A stretch of DNA of 64,000 bases from UBA5018 sp947463165. Its GTDB lineage: Bacteria > Cyanobacteriota > Cyanobacteriia > PCC-6307 > Cyanobiaceae. The translations under genes were made by a program, and so were the position numbers. The stretch spans positions 75,309 through 139,308 of the forward strand of contig CALRTY020000007.1 of NCBI GenBank assembly GCA_943371245.1, in the 5' to 3' direction. This document shows positions 24,719 to 32,637 of this stretch, piece by piece. Below the pieces are notes generated by a model. The model ran no database searches. It was not told the origin of the DNA and saw only the letters and a program-made list of their open reading frames with translations. The first letter of the stretch is position 1. Each line of letters opens with the position of its first letter.

Positions 24719-25805
24719 CCTGGCCCGACTGGTGACCGAACTGCAGGTGCAGGGGGTGGTGGATGGCGCCGTAGCGGGCAACCAGGGACGGCGGGGCGGC
24801 GCTGGCCCCTCCGATCACCGGGCGCTCACAATCGAAGGCACCACGGTGATGGTGCCCGTCTACAACGCCCTATCACGGCAGTCGCCTTACAGCATTGACC
24901 AGGGGGCCGATGGGCAGGTGCGATTGGCGGCGGACGCCGGGGCGCCATTAGCCCGGGTGGAGACTCCGGCGGAGCCGCGCTTCTACGGGCTGACTACGGC
25001 GGAGGGCATTCCTTACCGCTCGATTGCGCTAATGCATGGCAAATCGGTGCTGGCCACCACCCTGTTGCAAACCTGTATCCGCTTTCGCGATCGCAGCCAG
25101 TCGTGCCAGTTCTGCGCCATTGAGCAGTCGCTGGAGGCTGGCCGCACCCTGGTGCGCAAAACCCCGGAGCAGGTGGCGGAGGTGGCTGAGGCGGCGGTGC
25201 GGCTAGATGGCATCAGCCAACTGGTGATGACAACTGGTACGCCCAACAGCGAAGACCGGGGGGCCAGGCTGATGGCCGAAACTGCGGCGGCTGTGAAGGC
25301 GAGGGTGGCGATCCCGATCCAGGGGCAGTGTGAGCCGCCGGAGGATCCGATCTGGTATCGGCGCATGAAAGAGGCCGGCATCGACAGCCTCGGCATGCAT
25401 CTGGAGGTGGTGGAAGAGGAGGTGCGGCGGCGGATTTTGCCAGGTAAATCAGAACTGACCCTGGAGCGCTACGAACAGGCTTTTGCCGAGGCGGTGGCGG
25501 TATTTGGCCGGGGCCAGGTTTCCACCTATTTGTTGGCGGGTTTAGGTGACAGTGCCGCCAGCTTGATCGCCTGCAGTGGCCGCTTGATAGAAATTGGTGT
25601 CTACCCATTTGTGGTGCCATTTGTGCCGATTGCCGGCACGCCACTGGCGGACCATCCCGCCCCCTCCACTGCATTCATGATCGAGGTATATACGGAGGTT
25701 GCTAAATTGCTGAAGGCGTCAAATATGCGCTCCGACCAGATGGCAGCTGGCTGCGCCAAGTGCGGCGCCTGCTCGGCCCTTTCTCTATTTGAACAGGAGG
25801 GCTGA
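24711..25805 (+). CDS. MSMEG_0568-family radical SAM protein (Nit1C cluster)
   Basis: Radical SAM enzyme of 364 residues related to BioB-like proteins. The cluster-binding cysteines have unusual spacing, CX9CX2C in 'CIRFRDRSQSCQFC'. 'TTGTPNSEDRGARLM' and 'IQGQCEPPEDPIWYRRMKEA' follow, then 'GMHLEVVEEEVRRRILPGKS' and 'STYLLAGLGDS'. A second Cys set close to the C-terminus ('CAKCGACSALS') might bind another cluster or substrate. Translationally coupled to the nitrilase (8-base overlap) and followed after 5 bases by the GNAT gene. The substrate is unknown. Confidence 0.92.
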   Translation: MADLARLVTELQVQGVVDGAVAGNQGRRGGAGPSDHRALTIEGTTVMVPVYNALSRQSPYSIDQGADGQVRLAADAGAPLARVETPAEPRFYGLTTAEGIPYRSIALMHGKSVLATTLLQTCIRFRDRSQSCQFCAIEQSLEAGRTLVRKTPEQVAEVAEAAVRLDGISQLVMTTGTPNSEDRGARLMAETAAAVKARVAIPIQGQCEPPEDPIWYRRMKEAGIDSLGMHLEVVEEEVRRRILPGKSELTLERYEQAFAEAVAVFGRGQVSTYLLAGLGDSAASLIACSGRLIEIGVYPFVVPFVPIAGTPLADHPAPSTAFMIEVYTEVAKLLKASNMRSDQMAAGCAKCGACSALSLFEQEG

Positions 25806-25810
25806 TCGCG

Positions 25811-26482
25811 ATGTTTTTTATCGATCCCAGCAGTCACGAGATCGGCCGCAGTCCTAGTTCAGCCCCGGCGGCATTTACGCCATCGGTACGCTGGGGCATC
25901 GGCATAGATGCCGATGACTTTCGCCTCTCCCCCACCGCCAGCTCCGAGCGGTTTTCCTTTCATCTGCTGCGGTCTAGCTCGCCGCTATTGGCCGGTTACT
26001 GGCAATTACGTAGCGATATATTTTGCCAAGAACAGCATTTGTTTGAAGCGTCAGACCGTGATGAGCTAGATAAAATTGCCTATCCGATTGTGGCGATCAA
26101 CCACGCTCTGGCCCCGGAACAGGTAAAGGGGCAAGCCCTGGGGCAGGTTCAGGCACAGGGGCAAGCAGTGGGGGTGGTAAGGATTTTGGAGCAGAGTCCC
26201 AGGGTATGGTATGGCGGCAGATTGGGGGTTGATATCAACTTCCGGCGCCACAACCAAATTGGCAAGGGCCTGATCTGGAAGGCGGTTACCACGGCGAATG
26301 GCTGGGGGTGCGATCAATTTTTAGCAACAGTGCAACAGCAAAATGTGCGCTTCTTTCAGCGGCTGCATTGGCAGTCAATAGAGCAATTAGAAATTCGCGG
26401 CGTGGCCCATCAGCTGATGCAAGCGGATTTGAGCTATTACCAGCCCGCCCGCGAATGCCGCCCCGCCCTGGTGGCGGCATGA
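25811..26482 (+). CDS. MSMEG_0567/Sll0786-family N-acetyltransferase (Nit1C cluster)
   Basis: GNAT-fold protein of 223 residues. The core shows 'RSDIFCQEQHLFEASDRDE', 'RVWYGGRLGVDINFRRHNQI' with 'GKGLIWKAV' (acetyl-CoA site), and 'ATVQQQNVRFFQRLHWQS'. Between two core strands sits a low-complexity Gly/Gln/Ala run ('GQALGQVQAQGQAVG', bases about 26118-26172) made of 6-base repeats that the family does not normally have. The stop overlaps the next start (ATGA). The substrate is unknown. Confidence 0.87.
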   Translation: MFFIDPSSHEIGRSPSSAPAAFTPSVRWGIGIDADDFRLSPTASSERFSFHLLRSSSPLLAGYWQLRSDIFCQEQHLFEASDRDELDKIAYPIVAINHALAPEQVKGQALGQVQAQGQAVGVVRILEQSPRVWYGGRLGVDINFRRHNQIGKGLIWKAVTTANGWGCDQFLATVQQQNVRFFQRLHWQSIEQLEIRGVAHQLMQADLSYYQPARECRPALVAA

Positions 26483-27468
26483 CGGCCCCGGCCCTGGAGG
26501 CGATCTGCCAGCGGCTGAAGGCCCAGGCTGGCCTGCGCAGCAAGGCCGACATCCGGTCGGCAGCCCGCAGTTTTGAGCATCTGCCCTTTCCAGAACTGGG
26601 GGCAGCGGCGGCCCTGGGCGACGATGCGGCACTGCTGCCGGCGGTGGGGGGCCAGTTGCTGCTGGCCTGTGAAGGGCTGCATCCGGAGCTGGTGGAGGAG
26701 GACCCCTGGTTTGCCGGTTGGAGTGGCGTATTGGTGAATCTGAGCGATATCGCCGCCATGGGCGGTAGACCTCTGGCGGTGGTGAATAGCCTCTGGTGCA
26801 AAGACCACCACCAGGCCGAACAGCTGCTGGCGGGCATGCGCCGCGCCTCCGACTGCTTCCAGGTGCCGGTGGTGGGGGGCCACAGCAATTTGCGCAGTCC
26901 GTATAACGCGCTATCGGTGGCGGTGCTGGGCAGCAGTGGCCCCCGGGTGCTGTCAGCGAGGGCGGCAAGACCGGGCCAATTGTGTTGCCTATTGATCAAC
27001 ACCAACGGCGAATTTTATCGCCACTATCCGTTTTGGGATGCGGCCACCAAGGCCGAACCAAAGCTGCTGCGAGAGCACCTGGAATTGATGGCCCAGCTGG
27101 CGGCCCAGGGCCTGGTGCTAGCCGCCAAGGACATCAGCATGGGGGGGCTGGTGGGCACCGGAGCGATGTTCGCCGAGGCGGCCGGTTGCCGGCTGAGCCT
27201 GGAGCTGGAGGCGATCCTGCCGCCCGCTGGCGTGGCGCTGGAGGCCTGGCTGAGCTGTTTTCCCAGCTATGGCTACCTGCTGGCTGTGGAGCCGCCCCAA
27301 TTAGAGCGATTACACAAATTGCTGCGCAACTACCCAGACCTGCACTGCGGCACCATCGGCCACTTCAAGCCAGGCGACAGCGAACTGGAACTGCGCCAGG
27401 GGGGCCACAGCTACAGCCTATGGAGCGGCCGCGAGCCGCTCACCGGCTTTGGCGCCCTGACCACCTGA
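26479..27468 (+). CDS. Sll0787-family AIR-synthase-like protein (Nit1C cluster)
   Basis: A 329-residue member of the PurM/SelD/ThiL ATP-binding superfamily. The N-terminal domain has 'GDDAALLP', 'NLSDIAAMGGRPLAVVNSLW' and 'VVGGHSNL'; the C-terminal domain has 'AKDISMGGLVGTGAMFAEAA' with the conserved Asp-Ile-Ser-(x)-Gly-Gly. Members of this superfamily activate a substrate by ATP-dependent phosphorylation or make imidazole rings; which applies here is unknown. It is coupled to the GNAT gene by an ATGA overlap. Confidence 0.88.
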   Translation: MTAPALEAICQRLKAQAGLRSKADIRSAARSFEHLPFPELGAAAALGDDAALLPAVGGQLLLACEGLHPELVEEDPWFAGWSGVLVNLSDIAAMGGRPLAVVNSLWCKDHHQAEQLLAGMRRASDCFQVPVVGGHSNLRSPYNALSVAVLGSSGPRVLSARAARPGQLCCLLINTNGEFYRHYPFWDAATKAEPKLLREHLELMAQLAAQGLVLAAKDISMGGLVGTGAMFAEAAGCRLSLELEAILPPAGVALEAWLSCFPSYGYLLAVEPPQLERLHKLLRNYPDLHCGTIGHFKPGDSELELRQGGHSYSLWSGREPLTGFGALTT

Positions 27469-27735
27469 ACACTTTTGCGCAATCACAATCCATTCACTTA
27501 TGCTTAATTTACCCATGACTAATTTGCCCATGCTCAATTAGCCTATGGTCCATTCACTTGAAGCGCATTCACCCATGACCTAATCGACCGCACCCTGCTC
27601 GCTTACCGTCTATTTGCCTGGAGTCTATTCGCCTCCGACTTGCTCGCTTACGGCCTATCCGCCTGCAGGATGCTCACTTACGGTATATTCACTTAAGATT
27701 TGCTCACCCCACTTTATTTGCGCAATCCCACTCCC
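27469..27735 (+). repeat. Drifting repeats between the AIR-synthase-like and MSMEG_0570-like genes
   Basis: A train of 15-16-base near-repeats with cores like 'atttgcccatgctca' and 'ctcgcttacggt' runs over almost the whole gap. No gene or terminator recognised. Confidence 0.8.
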
Positions 27736-28014
27736 ATGCCAGAAGTAATACTGCAACTGCAATGGCCTGACGGCCGCAGCAGTGAGCTCTATTCCCCTTC
27801 CACCAGTATCCTCCACCACCTGCAACCAGGCCAAACCCTAAGCGTAGCCGAACTGCAAACCAGGGCGATGCTTGGCCTGGAACAGGCCAGTGAAAGGGTG
27901 CGCGCCCGCTACGGCTTTGCCTGCACCCGCACCAACGAAGAATGGCGCAAGCTACAGATCAGCGCCGCCAGCTACAGCCCAGATCAAAGCGTAATGATTA
28001 CTGGCCAGCGCTGA
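27736..28014 (+). CDS. MSMEG_0570-family nitrogen starvation response protein (Nit1C cluster)
   Basis: A 92-residue protein: 'MPEVILQLQWPDGRSSELYS' at the start, 'LQPGQTLSVAEL' and 'RVRARYGFACTRTNEEW' after it. This is the small conserved protein that accompanies nitrilase clusters in cyanobacteria and mycobacteria. Function unknown. It is set apart from the rest of the operon by a 267-base repeat tract, but on the same strand. Confidence 0.88.
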   Translation: MPEVILQLQWPDGRSSELYSPSTSILHHLQPGQTLSVAELQTRAMLGLEQASERVRARYGFACTRTNEEWRKLQISAASYSPDQSVMITGQR

Positions 28015-28225
28015 ACCGACTAGAGCTGAAGTAACTAGAGTTAAATTGGCTAGAGCTTAATTTGCCAGAGTTAAACTGGCTATAGCTATAATGGCTATAG
28101 TTGTAATGGCTAGTCAAAGCGGCTAGAATTGAGACTGCCAGAACTGAAGTAGATATATCTAAAGTGACTAGAACTGAGGCGCCTAGGACTAAAGTATCTA
28201 GAACTAAAGCATCTAGAGTTGAAAT
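28015..28225 (+). repeat. Drifting 15-16-base repeats behind the MSMEG_0570-like gene
   Basis: About thirteen near-copies of a unit such as 'ggctagagttaaatt' run on from the stop codon, drifting base by base along the array (ctagagctgaagtaa, ctatagctataatgg, ctagaactgaggcg and so on). No unique spacers, so not a CRISPR. Confidence 0.88.
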
Positions 28226-28410
28226 ACAGGGGATTTCGCACAATCGCACTCAATATACATATGGCAATCATCCTGGCCTTACAAGCTACATCTTTCAGAT
28301 CTTGGCAGCCATTCAAGTGGCCTCTTGACAGCCCATGTCGAAGCCCTGATTTACTGCGGCAGTTCTCCGATTTACCGCGGTTAAGTTCAAGAGCTGGTCC
28401 TAGATTGTCA
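28226..28410. other. Gap before the convergent response-regulator gene
   Basis: Nothing recognised beyond short AT-rich sequence; no clear terminator for the LuxR-type gene ending at 28411. Confidence 0.4.
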
Positions 28411-29094
28411 TCACTCCTTGGCAGGGTCGGTAAACCTAGACACCGGGTTGGTGCAGCGATGCAGCGTGGCGGCCCGAATCAGTTCGGCTCCGCTCAGCGA
28501 CAACTTGGCGCTGATGTGTTTGCGGTAGGTCTCCACCGTGTGCACGCTCAGGCCCAGGGCCTGGGCGATCTCTTTATTGAGCAAACCCCGACCCAGCGCC
28601 TGAAACACCCGCAACTCGCGAGGAGCGAGCTGATCCACCTGCAGGCGCCATTGCGGGTTGCTCATGTGCGATCGGCGCGGACTGGCCTCCTGCATGCGGG
28701 TCACCATCCGCACCAGGTCATCCCAGTCGTGGTGCTTATCCACAATTCCCAGCAGGATTGGCTGAAATTCGGGCGGGGACAGAAACTGCTCGCTCACATC
28801 AGTGATCACGATCAGCCGACCATCTGGATTCCGTTGGCGCAGCGCCGCCGCCGCATCCTGCCAAGTCTGCCCCTGCTCGCTTTCACAATGGACATCCAGG
28901 AGCAGCAGATCAGGCGGCGAGTGGTCGATGAAGGCAATCGCCTGGGCCACGGAGGAAAACACCCCCACCAACTCCAGAGAGCAGTGCTCGGCCAGCAAAC
29001 CGCCCACGGCCTGCCCCACCAAACGCTGACGATCGAGCACGAGACAGGTTAAGGCCGGCAGACCCTCGTTGTGTAAATCCCATGGCAGTGACAT
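28411..29094 (-). CDS. LuxR/NarL-type response regulator
   Basis: A 227-residue two-domain regulator. The receiver domain has the acidic residue Asp21 in 'CLVLDRQRLVGQA', the likely phosphoacceptor Asp67 in 'LLLLDVHCE', a Thr in 'VITDVSEQF' and a Lys in 'GIVDKHHDW'. The C-terminal helix-turn-helix is 'LAPRELRVFQALGRGLLNKE' followed by 'IAQALGLSVHTVETYRKHIS'. No histidine kinase is nearby. The start at 29094 precedes the conserved receiver. In the present sequence the frame also extends 32 residues upstream, to 29190, as a Pro/Thr/His-rich run coded by a tetranucleotide repeat. It faces the Nit1C operon, so a regulatory link is possible but unproven. Confidence 0.85.
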   Translation of the reverse strand: MSLPWDLHNEGLPALTCLVLDRQRLVGQAVGGLLAEHCSLELVGVFSSVAQAIAFIDHSPPDLLLLDVHCESEQGQTWQDAAAALRQRNPDGRLIVITDVSEQFLSPPEFQPILLGIVDKHHDWDDLVRMVTRMQEASPRRSHMSNPQWRLQVDQLAPRELRVFQALGRGLLNKEIAQALGLSVHTVETYRKHISAKLSLSGAELIRAATLHRCTNPVSRFTDPAKE

Positions 29095-29122
29095 CTGGTT
29101 GGGCGGGTCGGCGGGTGGACGA

Positions 29123-29160
29123 GTGGGTGGGTGGGTGGGTGGGTGGGTGGGTGGGTGGGG
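29123..29160 (+). repeat. GGGT tetranucleotide tract before the response-regulator gene
   Basis: Nine tandem GTGG/GGGT units without error, 29 bases upstream of the 29094 start. The plus strand can form G-quadruplexes; the mRNA strand is CCCA-rich. Changes in copy number would move an upstream ATG (29190) in or out of frame. Confidence 0.92.
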
Positions 29161-29296
29161 GTGAGGTTGCGGCTGAGGGGCCTCATACATTCATGGCAAC
29201 TTCCAGGACTCACCAATGTGGGAAGCTAAAAATAGGGACCTTTACTACAGCAATCCCGTGGCACGACACTGACTGTTGTCCTCCGATCCGGTCAAG

Positions 29297-29470
29297 ATGG
29301 CTGCATATTCTTCCCAAACGGCATTGGCTTTTCGCGCTCCACGCCGAATCACAATCACACTGCCTCACAACGCTTTCTGTGATTTGCAGCAGCGCTGTGA
29401 CGACGAGGGGCGCTCCCTCAGCAACCTGGCAGCCTATCTGTTGGAGACCGCGTTAAAAACGCTGGTTTAA
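29297..29470 (+). CDS. Small ribbon-helix-helix (CopG-like) DNA-binding protein
   Basis: A 57-residue protein with the pattern of a ribbon-helix-helix repressor: 'RRITITLPHNAFCDLQQRCD' (strand and first helix) and 'EGRSLSNLAAYLLETAL' (second helix). No toxin gene lies beside it, so it is probably a stand-alone regulator rather than an antitoxin. Small proteins of this pattern are common in picocyanobacteria. The frame also begins at 29276, but the ATG at 29297 gives the usual length. Confidence 0.72.
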   Translation: MAAYSSQTALAFRAPRRITITLPHNAFCDLQQRCDDEGRSLSNLAAYLLETALKTLV

Positions 29471-30020
29471 CCAACGCTTTTGTGGCGGGATGGTTGCTTT
29501 GGTTGAATGGTTAAACTTCGCCCCCCGTTTCGGCTGCGCCGAACCGGAGGGTATGAGGGTCTACGTCCTTTTTTTAAGCTTGCCAGATTGCTGCTGGCAA
29601 GCATTCCACTGCCGCCCAGGCCGCAGGCCAGTTGCTGGCAGCCACGCTGGTGCCGATCGGCGATGGCGACATTGTTCAGGTCAAAGCCCCAGGCCTGAGG
29701 CAGTTAATAGCATCAAACTCCATCGATTCCGCCAATCATATAATTGCCAATCGAGCCCCTGGCACCAAGAGCCGCCGCTCCAATCTAGATCTGTGGATCC
29801 GCATGCCGGATCAATGGCAAACAAAGTAGTTGCAGTTCAAGAAAACCGACTGCCCGGGCTAGAAGCTGGCCGATCACTGACGACCCGTAAATCCGTAGAT
29901 TCACAGCCAAAGCGAGCTGTAGTTCAGGCGCCATGGCCGACAGAATGCGACCATCCAGTCTTCCACTATTGAGATATCTTGTATCGTAATCGCCTGGGCG
30001 GCCCTAGTTCGGTAAAACCG
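29471..30020. other. Gap between the RHH gene and glycerate kinase
   Basis: No gene supported. A short inverted repeat 'ttcggctgcgccgaa' lies at about 29528-29542, without a T-tract. An open frame over 29490-29972 shows no family signature and no codon pattern like its neighbours. Confidence 0.45.
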
Positions 30021-31181
30021 ATGAAAATTGTACTGGCGCCGGATTCCTTCAAAGGTTCGATGACAGCCATGGAGGTGTGCGAAGCCTTCCGCGAGGGCAT
30101 CTCGCGGGTGCTGCCCAATGCTGAGGTGATCTCCCTACCCATGGCCGACGGCGGTGAGGGCACTGCGGAGGCCCTGGTTGCCGCTACAGGCGGTGATATG
30201 CGTTCATTCGAGGCTACCGGCCCGCTGCCGAGCGACCGCCTGAAGGTGCCTGGCCAAATCGGCCTGATCAATGGGGGGGGCACGGCGGTGCTTGACATGG
30301 CCTCTGTCTCCGGCCTGCCCCTCGTGCCCGATGCCAAGCGCAATCCAATGCATACCACCAGCTACGGCACGGGGGAGCTGCTCAGCGCCGCCTTGGCCAT
30401 GGGGGCGAGGCATTTGATCCTGGGGATCGGCGGCTCGGCCACGAACGACCTGGGCGCTGGCATGGCCCAGGCGCTGGGCATCAAGTTTCTGCGCGCTGAT
30501 GGCAGTGAGATCCGCGAACCGATCACTGGCGGCCTATTGGCCGAGCTAGCCAGCATCGACTTATCGCAGCTCCATCCGGCCGTTAAGAGCAGTCGGATTG
30601 AGGTGGCATGCGATGTGGACAACCCCCTACTGGGCCCGCGGGGCTGCACTGCCATGTTCGGCCCGCAGAAGGGGGCGACGCCCCAGATTATCGACGAGCT
30701 AGAGGCAAACCTGGCCAGGGCGATTGACGTGATCGAGAAAGCAATTGGCCGAGAAGTACGCCATCAACCGGGCGCCGGCGCCGCCGGAGGCTTGGGTGCC
30801 GGGCTTTTGGCTTTCCTGGGCGCCGAATTGCGGCCGGGTATTCGAATCATGCTCGATGCCTGCGGCTTTGCCAAAAAAGTAGACGGCGCCGATCTTGTGC
30901 TCACCGGTGAAGGGCGGATTGACCACCAAACTGCCTGCGGTAAAACCATTAGTGGCGTGGCCCTTGCGTCCCAGCGCTACGGCGTACCGGTGGTGGCAAT
31001 TGTCGGCAGTATTGGTCTTGGCGTAGACAACCTATATCCGCTTGGCGTAACGAGTATGTTTACTTTGGTTCCTGGGCCAGTGAGCCTGGATGAAGCGATG
31101 GGGCAGGGTAAGCGAATGCTCGCCGATACAACCGAGCGAGTGTTGCGATTGCTGGTCTCCGCCCACCCAAAAGCCATTTAG
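30021..31181 (+). CDS. glxK: Glycerate kinase (GarK/GlxK family)
   Basis: Phosphorylates D-glycerate (GarK/GlxK enzymes give the 2-phospho product). The 386-residue product has 'MKIVLAPDSFKGSMTAMEVC' at the N-terminus, then 'PMADGGEGTAEALV', 'LGIGGSATNDLGAGMAQALG', 'ACDVDNPLLGPRGCTAMFGP', 'QPGAGAAGGLGAGLLAFL' and 'LVLTGEGRIDHQTA', all family landmarks. Its ATG at 30021 starts exactly at the conserved core. Monocistronic, with a stem-loop after the stop. In cyanobacteria glycerate arises from photorespiration, usually handled by a different (GLYK) kinase, so this may be a second route. Confidence 0.93.
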   Translation: MKIVLAPDSFKGSMTAMEVCEAFREGISRVLPNAEVISLPMADGGEGTAEALVAATGGDMRSFEATGPLPSDRLKVPGQIGLINGGGTAVLDMASVSGLPLVPDAKRNPMHTTSYGTGELLSAALAMGARHLILGIGGSATNDLGAGMAQALGIKFLRADGSEIREPITGGLLAELASIDLSQLHPAVKSSRIEVACDVDNPLLGPRGCTAMFGPQKGATPQIIDELEANLARAIDVIEKAIGREVRHQPGAGAAGGLGAGLLAFLGAELRPGIRIMLDACGFAKKVDGADLVLTGEGRIDHQTACGKTISGVALASQRYGVPVVAIVGSIGLGVDNLYPLGVTSMFTLVPGPVSLDEAMGQGKRMLADTTERVLRLLVSAHPKAI

Positions 31182-31201
31182 CTAGCCACAAATCTCCGCC
31201 A

Positions 31202-31227
31202 CAACTCCAGCCCCGACCCTGGAGTTG
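31202..31227 (+). terminator. Stem-loop behind glycerate kinase
   Basis: A perfect 9-bp inverted repeat (caactccag / ctggagttg) with an 8-base loop, 20 bases past the stop, but without a following T-tract. It may be an mRNA 3' end or a weak terminator. Confidence 0.5.
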
Positions 31228-31487
31228 CCAACAGCCTCCAACGGCACTTTCCGGCCATTTAATGCAAGCGCAAGCTTAACTTGCGATCCATTAACGCAGT
31301 AAAATTCACGGCGCAAACAGCGCTTGTACGCCAACAGGGGCGAAGCAAGCGATGTTCCGACATGGGCCTGCACACCAATTCATCCGCCAGCCAGCCAGCC
31401 CATAAGTGCGTAAGTTTTCAAGTTTATCAATTTGTCAATTGATTTGATGATTTATATTGCCATTGGCGCTTGTTAGCTGACTGTGCT
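31228..31487. other. Gap between glycerate kinase and the sulfotransferase-like gene
   Basis: No gene seen. Toward 31410-31460 the sequence becomes AT-rich with short repeats of 'tcaatttgtcaattgatttg', similar in style to the other repeat tracts. Confidence 0.45.
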
Positions 31488-32624
31488 CTAGACTTTCTTA
31501 GTTGGCTGGGCCCTAGACTTTAATGGATATCCCATGCGCTCGCACAGGTGCCGCAGGGCACGCCGGGTGACTGCATCGCTTAGCTCGCCCTGGATTTCGT
31601 TGGGGATCGGTCGCCTTGATCGTGGCGCTATTGCATTATCTTTTCTGCCGCTATCTCCGCTTAGCTGAATTTCCGCGAAATTATCGATAATCCTGGGATC
31701 GTAACCTAGGCGCAGTTCTTCACCAATCAGCTCTAGGAACCAGGCCGGTTCCCGACAGAAATCCTCGTAATAAAGCCAGGATTTATGCTCATAATGATTA
31801 AGAAATTGATCGTATCGTTGGCAATAGCTCAGCAGGCTGGGGGGGTGCAGTTGGCTCTGCCAGCCGGCATGGCAGAGGCCCAGCCACGAATCTAGCGGGT
31901 GACGTAGAGTTACCACCGAGAAAACCCTAGATGATTGCGGTAGTTGACTAAGCAGAGTGGGCTGCTTTACCCAGCTCGTCCCAACGCAGTAGTCACTATG
32001 GCTGTGGTCTCTTAGTAGTAGATCGCAGTGTGTTTCTCGACACCAATCGATCAACAGTGATAATTGATCGTCAAACTCTCTGCGCCGCCACGGTTCTGGC
32101 AAGGGTGTTGAGCAGCGTTGCTCCAATAGAGCTACAGGATGACTAGGGTTGAATTTTTGGGAGTTGCGATTTATTGGGTTAATTTCGCTGATCAGCATCA
32201 CCTGCGGTAGTGCCGCCAGGCATTTACTGATTACGGTGCCGCCAGTGCAGGCAAAGTGATGAATCGTGCGAAGTGTTGGTCCGTACCCGGCCGCTGCTTC
32301 CTGCAGGCTCAATTGGTGTAGGTGGGCTCGTCTTTGGAGCTGGATAGCTGCCCTTTCTAGGCCAGCTGCCTGTAGTTCTTGCAGTAGTAAATCCAGCCAG
32401 CCCAGGACAGTACTGCCCCGCTGGCGACTGGCTGTCTTTGGCTGGAGCGTGGCCAGTTCCAGTTGTTCCTGGCGGGCCTGCATCAGGCTGGGGCCAAGCT
32501 GGTCGGCGCCCGGGAGGCATTCCAGATCGCAGTCTGGGGCCATGGCTGACAGCAGCAGTTGCAGCGATTGTTTTGCCTGAAATGGCCAGCCCAGTAACCA
32601 GGAGCTGCGGGAGTCTGTGATCAC
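31488..32624 (-). CDS. Sulfotransferase-like protein
   Basis: A 378-residue protein. The central part holds a P-loop-like PAPS motif 'FACTGGTVISKCLAALP' followed by 'VMLISEINPIN', and later 'VVTLRHPLDSWLGLCHAGW' with the Arg and Ser expected for the 3'-phosphate site. 'YYEDFCREPAWFLELIGEEL' is typical for the C-terminal part of sulfotransferases. The N-terminal ~115 residues are unassigned. It is 13 bases behind the AlgX-like gene and probably co-transcribed, suggesting sulfation of a surface glycan. The acceptor is unknown. Confidence 0.72.
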   Translation of the reverse strand: MITDSRSSWLLGWPFQAKQSLQLLLSAMAPDCDLECLPGADQLGPSLMQARQEQLELATLQPKTASRQRGSTVLGWLDLLLQELQAAGLERAAIQLQRRAHLHQLSLQEAAAGYGPTLRTIHHFACTGGTVISKCLAALPQVMLISEINPINRNSQKFNPSHPVALLEQRCSTPLPEPWRRREFDDQLSLLIDWCRETHCDLLLRDHSHSDYCVGTSWVKQPTLLSQLPQSSRVFSVVTLRHPLDSWLGLCHAGWQSQLHPPSLLSYCQRYDQFLNHYEHKSWLYYEDFCREPAWFLELIGEELRLGYDPRIIDNFAEIQLSGDSGRKDNAIAPRSRRPIPNEIQGELSDAVTRRALRHLCERMGYPLKSRAQPTKKV

Positions 32625-32637
32625 GGCAAAGGCTGCA

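Noticed and set aside
28015..28225. Repeat array taken at first for a CRISPR
   Set aside because: Units follow each other directly and drift gradually; there are no unique spacers of constant length, no leader and no cas genes.
29490..29972. Open frame of 160 codons between the RHH and glycerate kinase genes
   Set aside because: Irregular composition with many Cys/Trp/His codons and no similarity to known families; frames in other phases are as long.
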